This document shows, piece after piece, positions 43,197-52,084 of a stretch of DNA of 64,000 bases. The DNA lies in NCBI RefSeq assembly GCF_030818575.1, contig NZ_JAUTAL010000001.1:4123051-4187050 (forward strand). Direction: 5' to 3'. The notes beneath the pieces were generated by a model. The model had not been told where the DNA came from. It saw only the letters and a list, made by a program, of their open reading frames with translations, and made no database searches. Position numbers and translations under genes: made by a program. This stretch comes from Chryseobacterium camelliae (GTDB taxonomy: Bacteria > Bacteroidota > Bacteroidia > Flavobacteriales > Weeksellaceae). Every line of letters begins with the position of its first letter. Positions within the stretch are counted from its first letter, which is position 1.

Positions 43197-45395
43197 TTAA
43201 TTTCCAAGTTCAAGCTGATTTTTAACCAGTCGATAGTATTCGCCCCTCAAAGCCACGAGTTCTGTATGGCTACCTTCTTCTACCACCTTGCCCTGATCCA
43301 GCACAATAATCTTATCTGCATGTTTTACCGTTGAGAGCCTGTGTGCAATGACGATCGCCGTTTTCCCTTTGAAGAATTGTTCCAGGTTTTCCATGATGAT
43401 TTTTTCATTGTTGGCATCCAGTGCGGAAGTCGCTTCATCAAAGAAAATATATTCCGGCGACTTATAAACCGCTCTTGCAATGAATAGCCTTTGCTTTTGT
43501 CCACCACTTACTCCAAGACCTTCATTCCCGATTTTAGTATTGTAGCTTAATGGCAACCCTTCAATAAAATCTTTGATATGGGCAATTTCTACCGCTTTCC
43601 GGAGCTTTTGCTTATCCACATAGTCTTCACCCACCGCAATATTGTTGGCAATAGTATCGTTGAATACGTATCCTTCCTGCATCACGACGCCACAATGATC
43701 CCTCCAGAAACGGGGAGAGATATTTTTAAGATTGGTATTGCCTAACCGGATATCACCTTGCGTAGGCTCATAAAATTTCATCAGCAGCTTCAGTAAAGTA
43801 CTTTTTCCGCTTCCGCTGGCTCCCACGATAGCCGTGGTTTTTTGATAAGGAATAGTAAGATTAAGATTTTCGAATACATACAGGTCTGAACCTACATAGC
43901 GGAAAGACATATTTTCAATTTCAATATCCTGCTGCGGAAGATCAGTGACGTACTGTTCATCCTTGCTTTCTTCATCTTCTTTATCATGAATTTCCCCGAG
44001 TCTTTCCAGTGAGATTTTGGCATCCTGAAACTGCCGGATAAAGTCGATCAGCTGAAGAAGGGGACTATTAAGCTGTCCTATGATATATTGGACGGAAAGC
44101 ATCATCCCTAAAGTCAGGTTGCCACTCAGGACCAGTTTAGCCGATAAAAAACTTACCAGGATATCTTTCATCTGGTTGATGAAATTGCCACCTACCGACT
44201 GCCATTGCTCCAAAGAAAGGGACTTGATCCTGATCTTAAATAGTTTGACCTGAAGAAATTCCCAGTCCCATCGCTTCTGTTTTTCAGCATTGTGCATTTT
44301 AATTTCCTGCATCCCGTTGATAAGCTCTATCACCTTGCTCTGTTCCTGGGAAACTTGAGAGAACCTTTTGTAATCGAGTTCTTTTCTGCGGTTAAGGAAA
44401 AAGGTAATCCACCCTACATAAGCAACAGCGCCTACCAGGTAAACGGCAAAAAGCCTGTAATCATAAAATAACAGCACAATGCTGAATATGATCAGGTTGA
44501 CCAGAGAGAACAGGGTGTTCAGTGAAGAACTGGTCAGTAGCTGTTCGATCCTGTGGTGGTCGTTGATCCTCTGCATAATGTCTCCGGTCATCCTGGTATC
44601 AAAAAAGCTGATCGGAAGTTTCATCAGTTTGATAAAGAAATCGGAAATAATGGAAATATTAATCCTGGCAGACAGGTGAAGGAGGATCCAGCTGCGGATG
44701 ACTTCAATACCCATTCTTCCGATGAAAAGCATGATCTGAGCCAGAAGCACAAGATAGATAAAATTCAGGTCCTGATTTTGGATTCCCACATCTACAATAC
44801 TCTGGGTAAGGAAGGGGAAAATCAGGGATAACAAACTTCCTGCAAGCAATCCTATGGCGAGCTGGCCAACGAGTGACTTGTATTTGAGTAGGTATTTGGA
44901 AAGGAAAGAAAAGCTGGCTTTGCTTTCATGATCGTCAAATTCGGTCTGAAAAAATGCAGGGGTAGTTTCCAGGATCAGGGCAATGCCTTCTTCGGTTTCT
45001 TCTGTAGCATTTTCGCCGATCCAAAGTTTGATAAACTCTTCACGGGAATATGTGATAAGCCCGTAACTCGGGTCTGAAATATATACTTTGTTATTTTTGT
45101 CTATTTTATAAACGACTACAAAATGATTTTTGTTCCAGTGTACGATACAAGGGAACGGTACTTCTTCAACGAGGGTTTTAAAATCAATCTGTACGCCCAG
45201 AGAACGGAAACCGAGATCCTCAGCGGCATCACTCAGCCCCAGCAGGCTGCTGCCTTCACGGGTCGTTTCGGAAAGGTTACGGATCTGCTGTAAGGAAATA
45301 CTCTTTCCATAATATTTACTTACAATACGGAGGCAGGTTGGGCCGCAGTCTTTAGAGTCTGGCTGGCGGTAAAAAGGAAAAGATTTCAACTTCAA
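43197..45395 (-). CDS. C39-peptidase-containing ABC exporter (PCAT)
   Basis: A bifunctional exporter that cuts double-glycine leaders and pumps the core peptide across the inner membrane. Residues 1-130 are a C39 cysteine peptidase with Gln11, Cys17 in DSKDCGPTCL, His91 in NKNHFVVV, and Asp108 in ISDPSYG, so it should be catalytically competent. Residues 160-450 are the six-helix membrane domain. The ATPase part has Walker A GASGSGKST, signature GVSGGQKQR, Walker B FFDEATSALD and the switch His in IAHRLSTV. The length of 732 is normal. Genes for two small leader-bearing peptides flank it, and a HlyD partner follows. Confidence 0.94.
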   Translation of the reverse strand: MKLKSFPFYRQPDSKDCGPTCLRIVSKYYGKSISLQQIRNLSETTREGSSLLGLSDAAEDLGFRSLGVQIDFKTLVEEVPFPCIVHWNKNHFVVVYKIDKNNKVYISDPSYGLITYSREEFIKLWIGENATEETEEGIALILETTPAFFQTEFDDHESKASFSFLSKYLLKYKSLVGQLAIGLLAGSLLSLIFPFLTQSIVDVGIQNQDLNFIYLVLLAQIMLFIGRMGIEVIRSWILLHLSARINISIISDFFIKLMKLPISFFDTRMTGDIMQRINDHHRIEQLLTSSSLNTLFSLVNLIIFSIVLLFYDYRLFAVYLVGAVAYVGWITFFLNRRKELDYKRFSQVSQEQSKVIELINGMQEIKMHNAEKQKRWDWEFLQVKLFKIRIKSLSLEQWQSVGGNFINQMKDILVSFLSAKLVLSGNLTLGMMLSVQYIIGQLNSPLLQLIDFIRQFQDAKISLERLGEIHDKEDEESKDEQYVTDLPQQDIEIENMSFRYVGSDLYVFENLNLTIPYQKTTAIVGASGSGKSTLLKLLMKFYEPTQGDIRLGNTNLKNISPRFWRDHCGVVMQEGYVFNDTIANNIAVGEDYVDKQKLRKAVEIAHIKDFIEGLPLSYNTKIGNEGLGVSGGQKQRLFIARAVYKSPEYIFFDEATSALDANNEKIIMENLEQFFKGKTAIVIAHRLSTVKHADKIIVLDQGKVVEEGSHTELVALRGEYYRLVKNQLELGN

Positions 45396-45492
45396 TAATC
45401 TATCTGATTTTATATAAGTTGCCGTCAGGATATGGCGGCAACTTCTTTAATGTATGCATTTTGCTTTATGAACCGAAATTCATATCATGCTT

Positions 45493-45669
45493 TTAGTCTA
45501 CCGGATAATACGTACAAAGGTAAGTGCTTTGGCTTGCTCCGGAAATAAGCCTGCATGCCCCGTTGGCACAACACCAGTCCGGTCCGCAGTCTCCGTCATC
45601 CGAGCACATTTTGTAACCACCTTTAATCATTTTAAGGTCTTCTCTTGTCATTTTTTTTAGATTTTTCAT
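45493..45669 (-). CDS. Cys-rich secreted peptide precursor 1 (double-glycine leader, cystine-knot-like core)
   Basis: A 58-residue precursor too short for most gene finders. The leader MKNLKKMTREDLKMIKGG ends in a canonical Gly-Gly at residues 17-18. The 40-residue core has six Cys at 22, 28, 33, 34, 39 and 52, that is C-x5-C-x4-C-C-x4-C-x12-C. This is the cysteine order of inhibitor cystine knots (C-C-CC-C-C). The segments are MCSDDGDCGPDWCC and ANGAC, then LISGASQSTYLCTYYPVD. It lies between the VKOR-DsbA gene (which could form the three disulfides) and the C39 exporter (which could cut and export it). The start ATG 45669 gives the whole leader. Confidence 0.82.
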   Translation of the reverse strand: MKNLKKMTREDLKMIKGGYKMCSDDGDCGPDWCCANGACRLISGASQSTYLCTYYPVD

Positions 45670-45762
45670 AATAATTTGTTTTAGTTTTCCTACTCTGTCA
45701 GCTTTTCGGATACCGCTTTAATTGTTCCTAAGTTAGTGATTTTTAGGATAGACTTGATAACT

Positions 45763-47277
45763 TTATAGTTCTTCGTCTTCTATCAATTCGCTGATGAAGT
45801 AATGAATGTCTTCGCGGTCATATTTCTCAGGGAACTGGTAGCCGTTGATCAGGAAAATTGGAGTGAAATTGAGCCCTGCTTCCCTGTTTTCGGCAGACAT
45901 ACGAATAAGGGATGTCAGATCCTCAGGGTGCGTATCAGTACCGGCAAAAGCTCTGATTTTGCTTTCATCCTTTGTTTTGAACCATAGATCCATTGCCTTG
46001 ATAAATTCAGCTTCAGGCTTCTGCCTGTAAATAGACATAAAATCTGAGATTAAACCTGTAAACTTATCATTTTTCTGCTCTGCTGAATAGTTGAAGCGTA
46101 TCTGAGCGGAGATTTCATCAGGATACTGCTCCAGAAGCTTTTCAAGTATGGTATGTGCATCTTTGCAGAATCCGCAATAAGGGTTGGAAACAATTGAAAT
46201 ACGAATTTTAGCATCTTTCTTCCCTAAAGAGAATGTATCCTGATCGCTGAAATGTACCTTCTCGCTATCTGTCAGCTCCCTTTTAAAAAGATCATAATTC
46301 CTTTTGAATCTCAGGTTTTTGGAATTGGATTTCTGGAGGCTTTCTTTTTCACTAAGCGTATTGTTGAGGTAAAGGATCAGTGAGAATACAGCAATCCATA
46401 AAGCAAGGCACAGTAAGATCATTCTGTAATCTACATAAGTATTCCCGAAGAACAGGAAACCCAACAGCAGCTGAGCTACCAAAAGAGAAATGATGATCAG
46501 GCAGACACGGCAGTAAGTTTTTTCCACAAATGCCTGTATGTATACCGAATATCCTACTGCTATCATGGAGACTAAAGTAATCCCTTTGATAAGCACTGCT
46601 GTAGCAGGTAAGAATATACCCATCACAAGAAGGCCAGTGAAATAGATTAGGGAAAAATCTGAAAACTTCAGGCCCAGAATACTGGTTTTGTCCTGATTGA
46701 TGATTTTGTGGCATGAATTTACAGTCTGGCTCGCGGAAGTGTCCCCGCAGATGCTGCTGATTACTGTTGATGTACTCCCGAACTTCTGGTTAAAAATCTC
46801 CAGGGAAATATATACGCCTGCTAAAGAGACCAGATTAAACAGGACCTCGTACCACGCCATGCTGACAGCCGAGTACAGAACAATAATGGCAGAGGCAATA
46901 TATAATAACGGTTTCAGGCTGGTGACCTTCTTGCTTTCAGGATGTTCATTCTTTTCAAATAAGAGTATAAAGTCTGTAGACCGCGCATGCAATTCTGCCT
47001 TATTCAGTGTTTTCACCTTTTCTGCATAAACGGTATACTGATTTCCTGATTTCCTGACCAATGAAAATGAATCGTCTACTATGGCTATGAATTCATCCGG
47101 AAGCTCATCCCAGTATTGTTTATCCAGTTCATAAGCATCGTTTTTAACACCCATAAAGTTCAGCGTGTCACTGAAAGCAAGGGCAGAAGGGTAATTAGGA
47201 TGTGAATTGAACTGAAAAATAAATTCCTGCTTATCAAGCTTAAGGTGTTGAATGAGTTTATCAAATTGCATAGTCAT
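45763..47277 (-). CDS. VKOR-DsbA fusion with a degenerate C39-like N-terminal domain
   Basis: A 504-residue membrane oxidase for disulfide formation. Residues 1-110 resemble a C39 fold (SHPNYPSALAFSDTLNFMGV, then LPDEFIAIVDDSFSLVRK), but the catalytic Cys and His are missing, so it is not a protease. Residues 124-300 are a VKOR domain with loop cysteines Cys177 and Cys189 and the quinone-site pair Cys256-x2-Cys259 (TYCRVCL). Residues 335-504 are a DsbA-like thioredoxin domain with active site NPYCGFCKDAH (Cys368, Cys371) and the cis-Pro segment LNFTPIFLING. Heading the peptide operon, it would oxidise the Cys-rich products after export. The N-terminal domain may bind leaders. Confidence 0.88.
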   Translation of the reverse strand: MTMQFDKLIQHLKLDKQEFIFQFNSHPNYPSALAFSDTLNFMGVKNDAYELDKQYWDELPDEFIAIVDDSFSLVRKSGNQYTVYAEKVKTLNKAELHARSTDFILLFEKNEHPESKKVTSLKPLLYIASAIIVLYSAVSMAWYEVLFNLVSLAGVYISLEIFNQKFGSTSTVISSICGDTSASQTVNSCHKIINQDKTSILGLKFSDFSLIYFTGLLVMGIFLPATAVLIKGITLVSMIAVGYSVYIQAFVEKTYCRVCLIIISLLVAQLLLGFLFFGNTYVDYRMILLCLALWIAVFSLILYLNNTLSEKESLQKSNSKNLRFKRNYDLFKRELTDSEKVHFSDQDTFSLGKKDAKIRISIVSNPYCGFCKDAHTILEKLLEQYPDEISAQIRFNYSAEQKNDKFTGLISDFMSIYRQKPEAEFIKAMDLWFKTKDESKIRAFAGTDTHPEDLTSLIRMSAENREAGLNFTPIFLINGYQFPEKYDREDIHYFISELIEDEEL

Positions 47278-47786
47278 ATTTTCAACTAAAATACACAGAT
47301 GTTTTGAAATAACAAATTTTTTCTTAGTGAAGTGATTTATGAGTCGGGAAATAAAATGCTACATGCATTGAAATCAAGATAATGATACGCCATGTACTTC
47401 TATGGCGCAAGGGTGAAGTAAAGTCTGACTTTAAAATTTAATTTCACTGAGATTAATAGTACTATTGTATCATTAAGAGAAAATACATTATAATTGCTAT
47501 AAAAAATATGGATTCTTTTCTATAAAATGTAAAGTAATTCCTCAGACAAAATAAATTTACTTATGGATTACAGCTTTATAATGAGATAGTTAAAGTCTTT
47601 TAAATCTGTGAAAACTTAAAAAATCATAAAGTTTTTATAAAATGACAAAAAAGGGAGTAAATGTTTTTGTATTTATAAAATATGTTGTACTTTTACAACG
47701 CCTTGAATGAGGGAACAAGTCAAGGTAATAAATTTTTTTTCATCATTTGTGTTTTTAGAATCGTATCGCCTGATACGATTCTTTTT
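47278..47786. other. Gene-free region upstream of the peptide operon
   Basis: There is no credible coding frame in 509 AT-rich bases. It must contain the promoter of the minus-strand peptide operon, but no clear TAnnTTTG element was found on that strand. The right-hand end holds a predicted plus-strand promoter and a hairpin-terminated transcript, listed separately. Confidence 0.55.
47667..47699 (+). promoter_or_regulatory. Predicted promoter with an embedded palindrome
   Basis: TTG (47667-47669), 18 bases, and TACTTTTA (47688-47695). The -7 box lies inside the palindrome GTTGTA-CTTT-TACAAC (47684-47699), which would suit an operator. It points into a stretch without coding sequence. Confidence 0.45.
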
Positions 47787-47790
47787 TTAT
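47700..47790 (+). ncRNA. Candidate small RNA of about 90 bases
   Basis: A predicted promoter is followed by a CCTTGA/TCAAGG hairpin (47701-47725), an unpaired AT-rich stretch, and a strong terminator: an 11-bp stem AGAATCGTATC/GATACGATTCT with loop GCCT (47757-47782) and a T7 tract. No protein of any size is encoded between promoter and terminator. It is convergent with DUF3810, whose last codons abut the T-tract. No known RNA family was recognised. Confidence 0.5.
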
Positions 47791-48872
47791 TTTTCATAGT
47801 TCAGGAGAAGGTCGATGAAATAAGAATATGTGACCGAACCTTCCTGCTGATTACTTTTAAGGAAAAGGTTGTTGGTAAAGCCAAAAAAGTCATCCAGTAA
47901 GCCCTGATGCTTCCAAACAAACATTTTCTCATACATCCGGTCTCTCTTCATGGCAGGAGAATAATTCCGGATCACATATTTAACAAACTCCGGATCTTCC
48001 TGTACAATAAAATTGAGAAGGCTTTTAAGCGTAAAATATTCCGTGCTGTAACGCAGTTCTTTATTATCACTTTGGGTACCTATCAGATATCCGATGAAAT
48101 TGGCTTCCTGTTCTCTTGCAAATCCGAGCTGATGAGAGCTTTCGTGAGCAGAAGTAAAAGGGAGAAATGTGGAAGGGAGCTGAGAATTGTATTGCGCTTC
48201 GGCAGTAAATGGATTGTAGTACCCAAGAATGCCGGTATAGCTCATAACAGTTTTAAAGATACTCGGTTTGAAAGAATTGATCTGCGGAGCTTCCTTTCCG
48301 GAGATATAATCGGGAAGCATAGTCTGTTGCTTAAGAATTTCCTTCTGGATCGCTTTCAGGTCCGTGACGATAAAGATGCCGTTTTTGTCCTCATGAACTT
48401 CCTGCCTGGTCTGTCTGCATTTTTCCAGATACCGTAAGGCCAGTCTTTTGGCCTTGCTGTAATCGGGCTCCTTCTGGCTGGGCAGTTTTTTAATGATCGG
48501 AGTCTGGAAGTAAAGCATCCCCCAGAAGATCTGATAAACAAAGTACAGCAGGTTAATCAGAACCAAAATCCTCAACAAAGATTGTTGCCGTTTACTTTTT
48601 ATCAGGCAACCTATAATAAGGTAAGCGATGACTATGCCCAGCAGGATATAGAAAAGATCTCCAGCAGAAAATGGGATCCACGAAAACAAAGACAGATGGA
48701 TTTTCTTCTGGAGCTCAAACAGCCTGTTGAAAAAGGTGATCATTCCTCCAGACCTGGAGCACATGAAAAACAAAAGAAATTGGGCAAGTAATATACCTGC
48801 CCAAAACCTCTTCTTCTTATATATTGTTTTAATTTTAATGGCCACTGCCTTTTGAAATTTTATCAAGATCAA
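47787..48872 (-). CDS. DUF3810 membrane metallopeptidase-like protein
   Basis: A 361-residue protein with three N-terminal membrane helices (about 27-44, 70-92 and 100-120) and a large domain that contains the gluzincin-like motif AHESSHQLGFAREQEANFIGYL: HExxH, then a downstream Glu. This is typical of DUF3810, whose substrate is unknown. The start ATG 48872 overlaps the upstream transporter gene by 38 bases. No ATG exists later in the N-terminus, although a non-ATG start closer to KIKTIYKKKRFW is possible. It is probably co-transcribed with the sugar transporter. Confidence 0.82.
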   Translation of the reverse strand: MILIKFQKAVAIKIKTIYKKKRFWAGILLAQFLLFFMCSRSGGMITFFNRLFELQKKIHLSLFSWIPFSAGDLFYILLGIVIAYLIIGCLIKSKRQQSLLRILVLINLLYFVYQIFWGMLYFQTPIIKKLPSQKEPDYSKAKRLALRYLEKCRQTRQEVHEDKNGIFIVTDLKAIQKEILKQQTMLPDYISGKEAPQINSFKPSIFKTVMSYTGILGYYNPFTAEAQYNSQLPSTFLPFTSAHESSHQLGFAREQEANFIGYLIGTQSDNKELRYSTEYFTLKSLLNFIVQEDPEFVKYVIRNYSPAMKRDRMYEKMFVWKHQGLLDDFFGFTNNLFLKSNQQEGSVTYSYFIDLLLNYEK

Positions 48873-50280
48873 TACCCTGCGATTTTAAGATTCCGCTTAC
48901 ACGGATGGCATAAAACGCAAGATACGCAAAACATAAAACTCCTACAATATAGCTTGAGTGGATGTCCGTTAAATCAGCTACATATCCCTGCAGAAGACTT
49001 ACAATTCCGCCACCCATAATCATCATGATCAGTAGTCCCGATCCCTGGTTCGTGTGCTTACCCAGTCCGTTGATGGCTAAGGCAAAGATACAAGGCCATA
49101 ACGTAGAGCAGAATAGACCTACACTGGTAAAGGCGTACACGGAAACCATTCCGGAGGTAAACATACCGATTAAAAGAGCTGCAATACCGGCAGATGAGAA
49201 AATAAGCAGCATTCTGGCCGGATTTCCTTTACTAAGGACATCACAAATGATCATTACTATGATGATGGCTGCATAAACATAGAACGGTGAAAGATCGTGG
49301 TTAGCCAAGGCATTAACCAATAAAAATACACCGAAAGCCAGATAAGGCGCTAAAAATCTCAGGATTTTTTTAAAGCCTGCACTTACATCAAACGCATCTA
49401 CAGCTCCGGTCCAACGACCGATCATCAGGGAAGCCCAATACAGGGAAATATATGGCGCTACGTCTTTGGTATCAAAGCCAAGATCCTTCTCCATGTAGGC
49501 AGGCAGGTTACTTGCCGTGGAAACTTCCACTCCTACGTACACAAATATAGCGATCATCCCCATGATCAGCTGCGGATATTGTAACGCAGATTTTCTGTGT
49601 TCTCCGGGAACTGTATCATCCGTGTTCTCCTCAATAGTAGGGGTAACGGATGGAAGAGATGAAAATTTAAGCATAATAGCTACCAGTACAAAGGCAGCAC
49701 CCAGGATAAGGTAAGGAATCTTGACACTTTCTACGCTGGCCTCCGTATTTCCTGCTGTTGCAGATCCGAAGATAGCAAAAGATACAATAAGAGGACCGAT
49801 GGTGGTTCCCAGGTTATTGATTCCTCCTGCCATGGTAAGCCTTTGTGATCCTGTCTCAGAAGGACCTACTTCAATGGCCAGCGGGTTGGCCACGATCTGT
49901 TGGAGTGAAAAGCCCAGCCCTACAATGAAAAGCCCGGAAATCATCAATGGGAAAGAACCCAGATTAGCAGCTGGATAAAACAGCAAAGTACCCAGAGCAG
50001 ATATAAGCAGGCCGACAATAAGCCCATTCTTATATCCGATTTTATTGACAAGGTCTTGTTTAAGCCCTTTGGAAATCGCCATATAGATTAAAGAACCTAC
50101 GGTATATGCCACATAGAAACAGATCTGGACATACATACTTTCGGTCTGCGACAGGTTAAATGCTTTTTTGAATACCGGGATCAGAATATCATTACTTGCA
50201 GCAATAAATCCCCAGAAAAAAAATACAGTAGCCAAAGGGATGAACTGGCCCCAGTTGGTTTGCTTTGAATAACTCGACAT
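48835..50280 (-). CDS. FucP/GluP-type sugar MFS transporter
   Basis: A 481-residue major facilitator with twelve membrane helices. The start FIPLATVFFFWGFIAASNDI, the GLKQDLVNKIGYKNGL loop and the segment FSLQQIVANPLAIEVGP with GGINNLGTTIGPLIVS are hallmarks of the FucP family, which imports fucose, glucose, galactose or N-acetylglucosamine by proton symport. The N-acetylglucosamine-kinase-like gene at 52085 could act on the same sugar, but it is not in the same operon. The length and helices look intact. Confidence 0.9.
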   Translation of the reverse strand: MSSYSKQTNWGQFIPLATVFFFWGFIAASNDILIPVFKKAFNLSQTESMYVQICFYVAYTVGSLIYMAISKGLKQDLVNKIGYKNGLIVGLLISALGTLLFYPAANLGSFPLMISGLFIVGLGFSLQQIVANPLAIEVGPSETGSQRLTMAGGINNLGTTIGPLIVSFAIFGSATAGNTEASVESVKIPYLILGAAFVLVAIMLKFSSLPSVTPTIEENTDDTVPGEHRKSALQYPQLIMGMIAIFVYVGVEVSTASNLPAYMEKDLGFDTKDVAPYISLYWASLMIGRWTGAVDAFDVSAGFKKILRFLAPYLAFGVFLLVNALANHDLSPFYVYAAIIIVMIICDVLSKGNPARMLLIFSSAGIAALLIGMFTSGMVSVYAFTSVGLFCSTLWPCIFALAINGLGKHTNQGSGLLIMMIMGGGIVSLLQGYVADLTDIHSSYIVGVLCFAYLAFYAIRVSGILKSQGIDLDKISKGSGH

Positions 50281-50314
50281 ATTTGTTAAAAATTTCTTAA
50301 TAACAAATATAATT

Positions 50315-51064
50315 TTATTTCTTGTTAATACAACGTTCTACAAGAGTTTTTTTTATTGTCTCAAAAGAAGACATTTTGAGCTCTTTTGATGATAAGGTCG
50401 GCTCAAGGATTCCGTTAAAATAGACCTTTACCTTACCGGGATAACCTTCCGAAGCTTTAAATGGAAACATTTCCTTTAATCCTATGAAGGTATAGACTAC
50501 AATAGGCGAATGATGTTTTGAAGAAAGGATAAAAGCACCGTCCTTAAATTCATCGAGGATAATGGATGTATCATCCGGTACACCTCCTTCGGGGAAAATT
50601 ACAATGCTGTTGCCTTCCTCCATTTTCTCAGCACACCTTCTGTAGACATCCGCCCGGCTTCTGGCACTCTTGCGGTCAACCATCACGCAGATCCTTTTAT
50701 ATATGGTTCCGAAAATGGGGATTTTTACCAGTTCTCTTTTACCTACGAAGCATATCGGATGATCCGGGCATAGAATGCACATCAGCATGATATCCATAAT
50801 GGAAGTATGGTTGGAGATAAAAACATACTGCTGGTTTTTATCCAGTTTCTGCCGGGAAAGCTTTGTGAGCTCATACCTCAGTCCCATCCCGAAAAACATA
50901 CAGTAGCTCCAGCACCTGATAAAATAGTATGCGTAGCGGTAATGCTTTTTATTGAAAGATAAGATATAAACCGGAATCCCAAACAGGATCGTAAAAACGA
51001 ACGCAATAAGGAAAAGCCATATTCTCCAGAGGTAATTCAGAATTTTGCTCACAGGTTTAGCCAT
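50315..51064 (-). CDS. Lysophospholipid/1-acyl-glycerol-3-phosphate acyltransferase
   Basis: A 249-residue PlsC-type acyltransferase of the inner membrane. Motif I is ISNHTSIMDIMLM (HxxxxD), motif III IVIFPEGGVPDD (FPEG), and motif IV-like HSPIVVYTFIG. One or two N-terminal helices (WRIWLFLIAFVFTILFGIPV) anchor it. It would transfer acyl chains to lyso-phosphatidate or a related acceptor. It overlaps the GtrA gene upstream by 8 bases and is the next gene after it in one unit. Confidence 0.88.
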   Translation of the reverse strand: MAKPVSKILNYLWRIWLFLIAFVFTILFGIPVYILSFNKKHYRYAYYFIRCWSYCMFFGMGLRYELTKLSRQKLDKNQQYVFISNHTSIMDIMLMCILCPDHPICFVGKRELVKIPIFGTIYKRICVMVDRKSARSRADVYRRCAEKMEEGNSIVIFPEGGVPDDTSIILDEFKDGAFILSSKHHSPIVVYTFIGLKEMFPFKASEGYPGKVKVYFNGILEPTLSSKELKMSSFETIKKTLVERCINKK

Positions 51065-51515
51065 TAAAAATCACTTTCTTTTTAACAGAATAATTAAGGA
51101 CAGACACCAGAATGATTGCAGCCACTTTACTGATCATTTCAGGGCTGAGCGTATAAAACCCAAGGCTGATATTATCTTTAAAGATAAGGCTGTAAAAGAC
51201 CTGGAAAAAACCTAGGCTTAATAGCGTAGACATGAACGACACGAGCATGAAGTAGGCAAACTCCTTTTTTTTGGAATGCTTTCCGCGTTCAAACACAAAC
51301 CATATGCTCAGAAAATAATTGGTGATGATACCGCAACTCGTGGAGAAAATATTGCTTAAAGGATAATGTATTCCATGAAAATTAGTTTCCCTGAGAAAAA
51401 AATGAGGAAGCGAGGTACTGAAAATCTTAAAGCTTCCGATTTCCACAACGGCACTTAAGCCTCCTGCAATGATAAAGAACAATATCTGTTTCTGCCGTAA
51501 TAGTATTTCTCGCAT
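51057..51515 (-). CDS. GtrA-family membrane protein
   Basis: A 152-residue protein with four membrane helices and the GtrA signature: QILFFIIAGGLSAVVEIGSF in helix 1, a central SCGIITNYFLSIWFVFERGK with the conserved Asn-Tyr-x-Leu-Ser, and a C-terminal KVAAIILVSVLNYSVKKKVI. GtrA proteins help flip polyprenyl-phosphate-linked sugars for envelope glycosylation. It is co-transcribed with the acyltransferase gene, overlapping it by 8 bases. Confidence 0.88.
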   Translation of the reverse strand: MREILLRQKQILFFIIAGGLSAVVEIGSFKIFSTSLPHFFLRETNFHGIHYPLSNIFSTSCGIITNYFLSIWFVFERGKHSKKKEFAYFMLVSFMSTLLSLGFFQVFYSLIFKDNISLGFYTLSPEMISKVAAIILVSVLNYSVKKKVIFNG

Positions 51516-51745
51516 TCTGTTGATATGATATGCAAATTTATATAACTATATGTTAAAGCCTGAAAAAAGTTGTTAAATTTTTTTTTAGATTCAAAAATAT
51601 GTCTAAATTTAATTTTCAGAACGACAGTATGTAACCTGATAATAAATTTATTTTCAGCCTTTTAGGTTGATGTTTTTTTTCTATCTTGTAATTCATAAGA
51701 ATGCCTATCTGCCGCACACTACCTTTTGTTCCAAATATTATTTAC

Positions 51746-52009
51746 ATGAAACGCCAAAATAAATACAGGAAATTTCAGCTTCAGGAGAAAAATATTGAAG
51801 CGCTTGAAAAAGAAAATTCGCGCTTCAAGCGGGTCTATTCTGAATATGAAAATATGTCCAATGAATTGTGGAACCTCGAAAACTCCGCAGGTGAACCTGT
51901 TCCTGATGATTTCATCAATGCCATGATCCTTCAGACCTCATATCTGGAAGATGAAATAGAAGACTGGCTGATCCGTTTTAACAATCAAAAAGCTGATATA
52001 AAACATTAA
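51746..52009 (+). CDS. Unknown 87-residue helical protein
   Basis: A charged, helix-rich protein with a likely coiled coil (QEKNIEALEKENSRFKRVYS), then NELWNLENSAGEPVPDDFIN and SYLEDEIEDWLIRF. No signal or membrane segment. I chose ATG 51746 (MKRQNKYRKFQ) because an upstream in-frame start at 51701 gives a hydrophobic tail unlike the rest. No function is known. The gene lies alone between divergent GtrA and the kinase-like gene. Confidence 0.65.
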   Translation: MKRQNKYRKFQLQEKNIEALEKENSRFKRVYSEYENMSNELWNLENSAGEPVPDDFINAMILQTSYLEDEIEDWLIRFNNQKADIKH

Positions 52010-52084
52010 TAATTATCCCTTACCTCCCGGCTAACTATAAAGCTATGTGAAGATAAATTCATAATTTAGCATCCTTAAAATAAA

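Noticed and set aside
46352..46714. A 120-codon minus-strand frame within the VKOR-DsbA gene
   Set aside because: It is an out-of-frame shadow of the membrane part. The VKOR frame has all motifs and is continuous.
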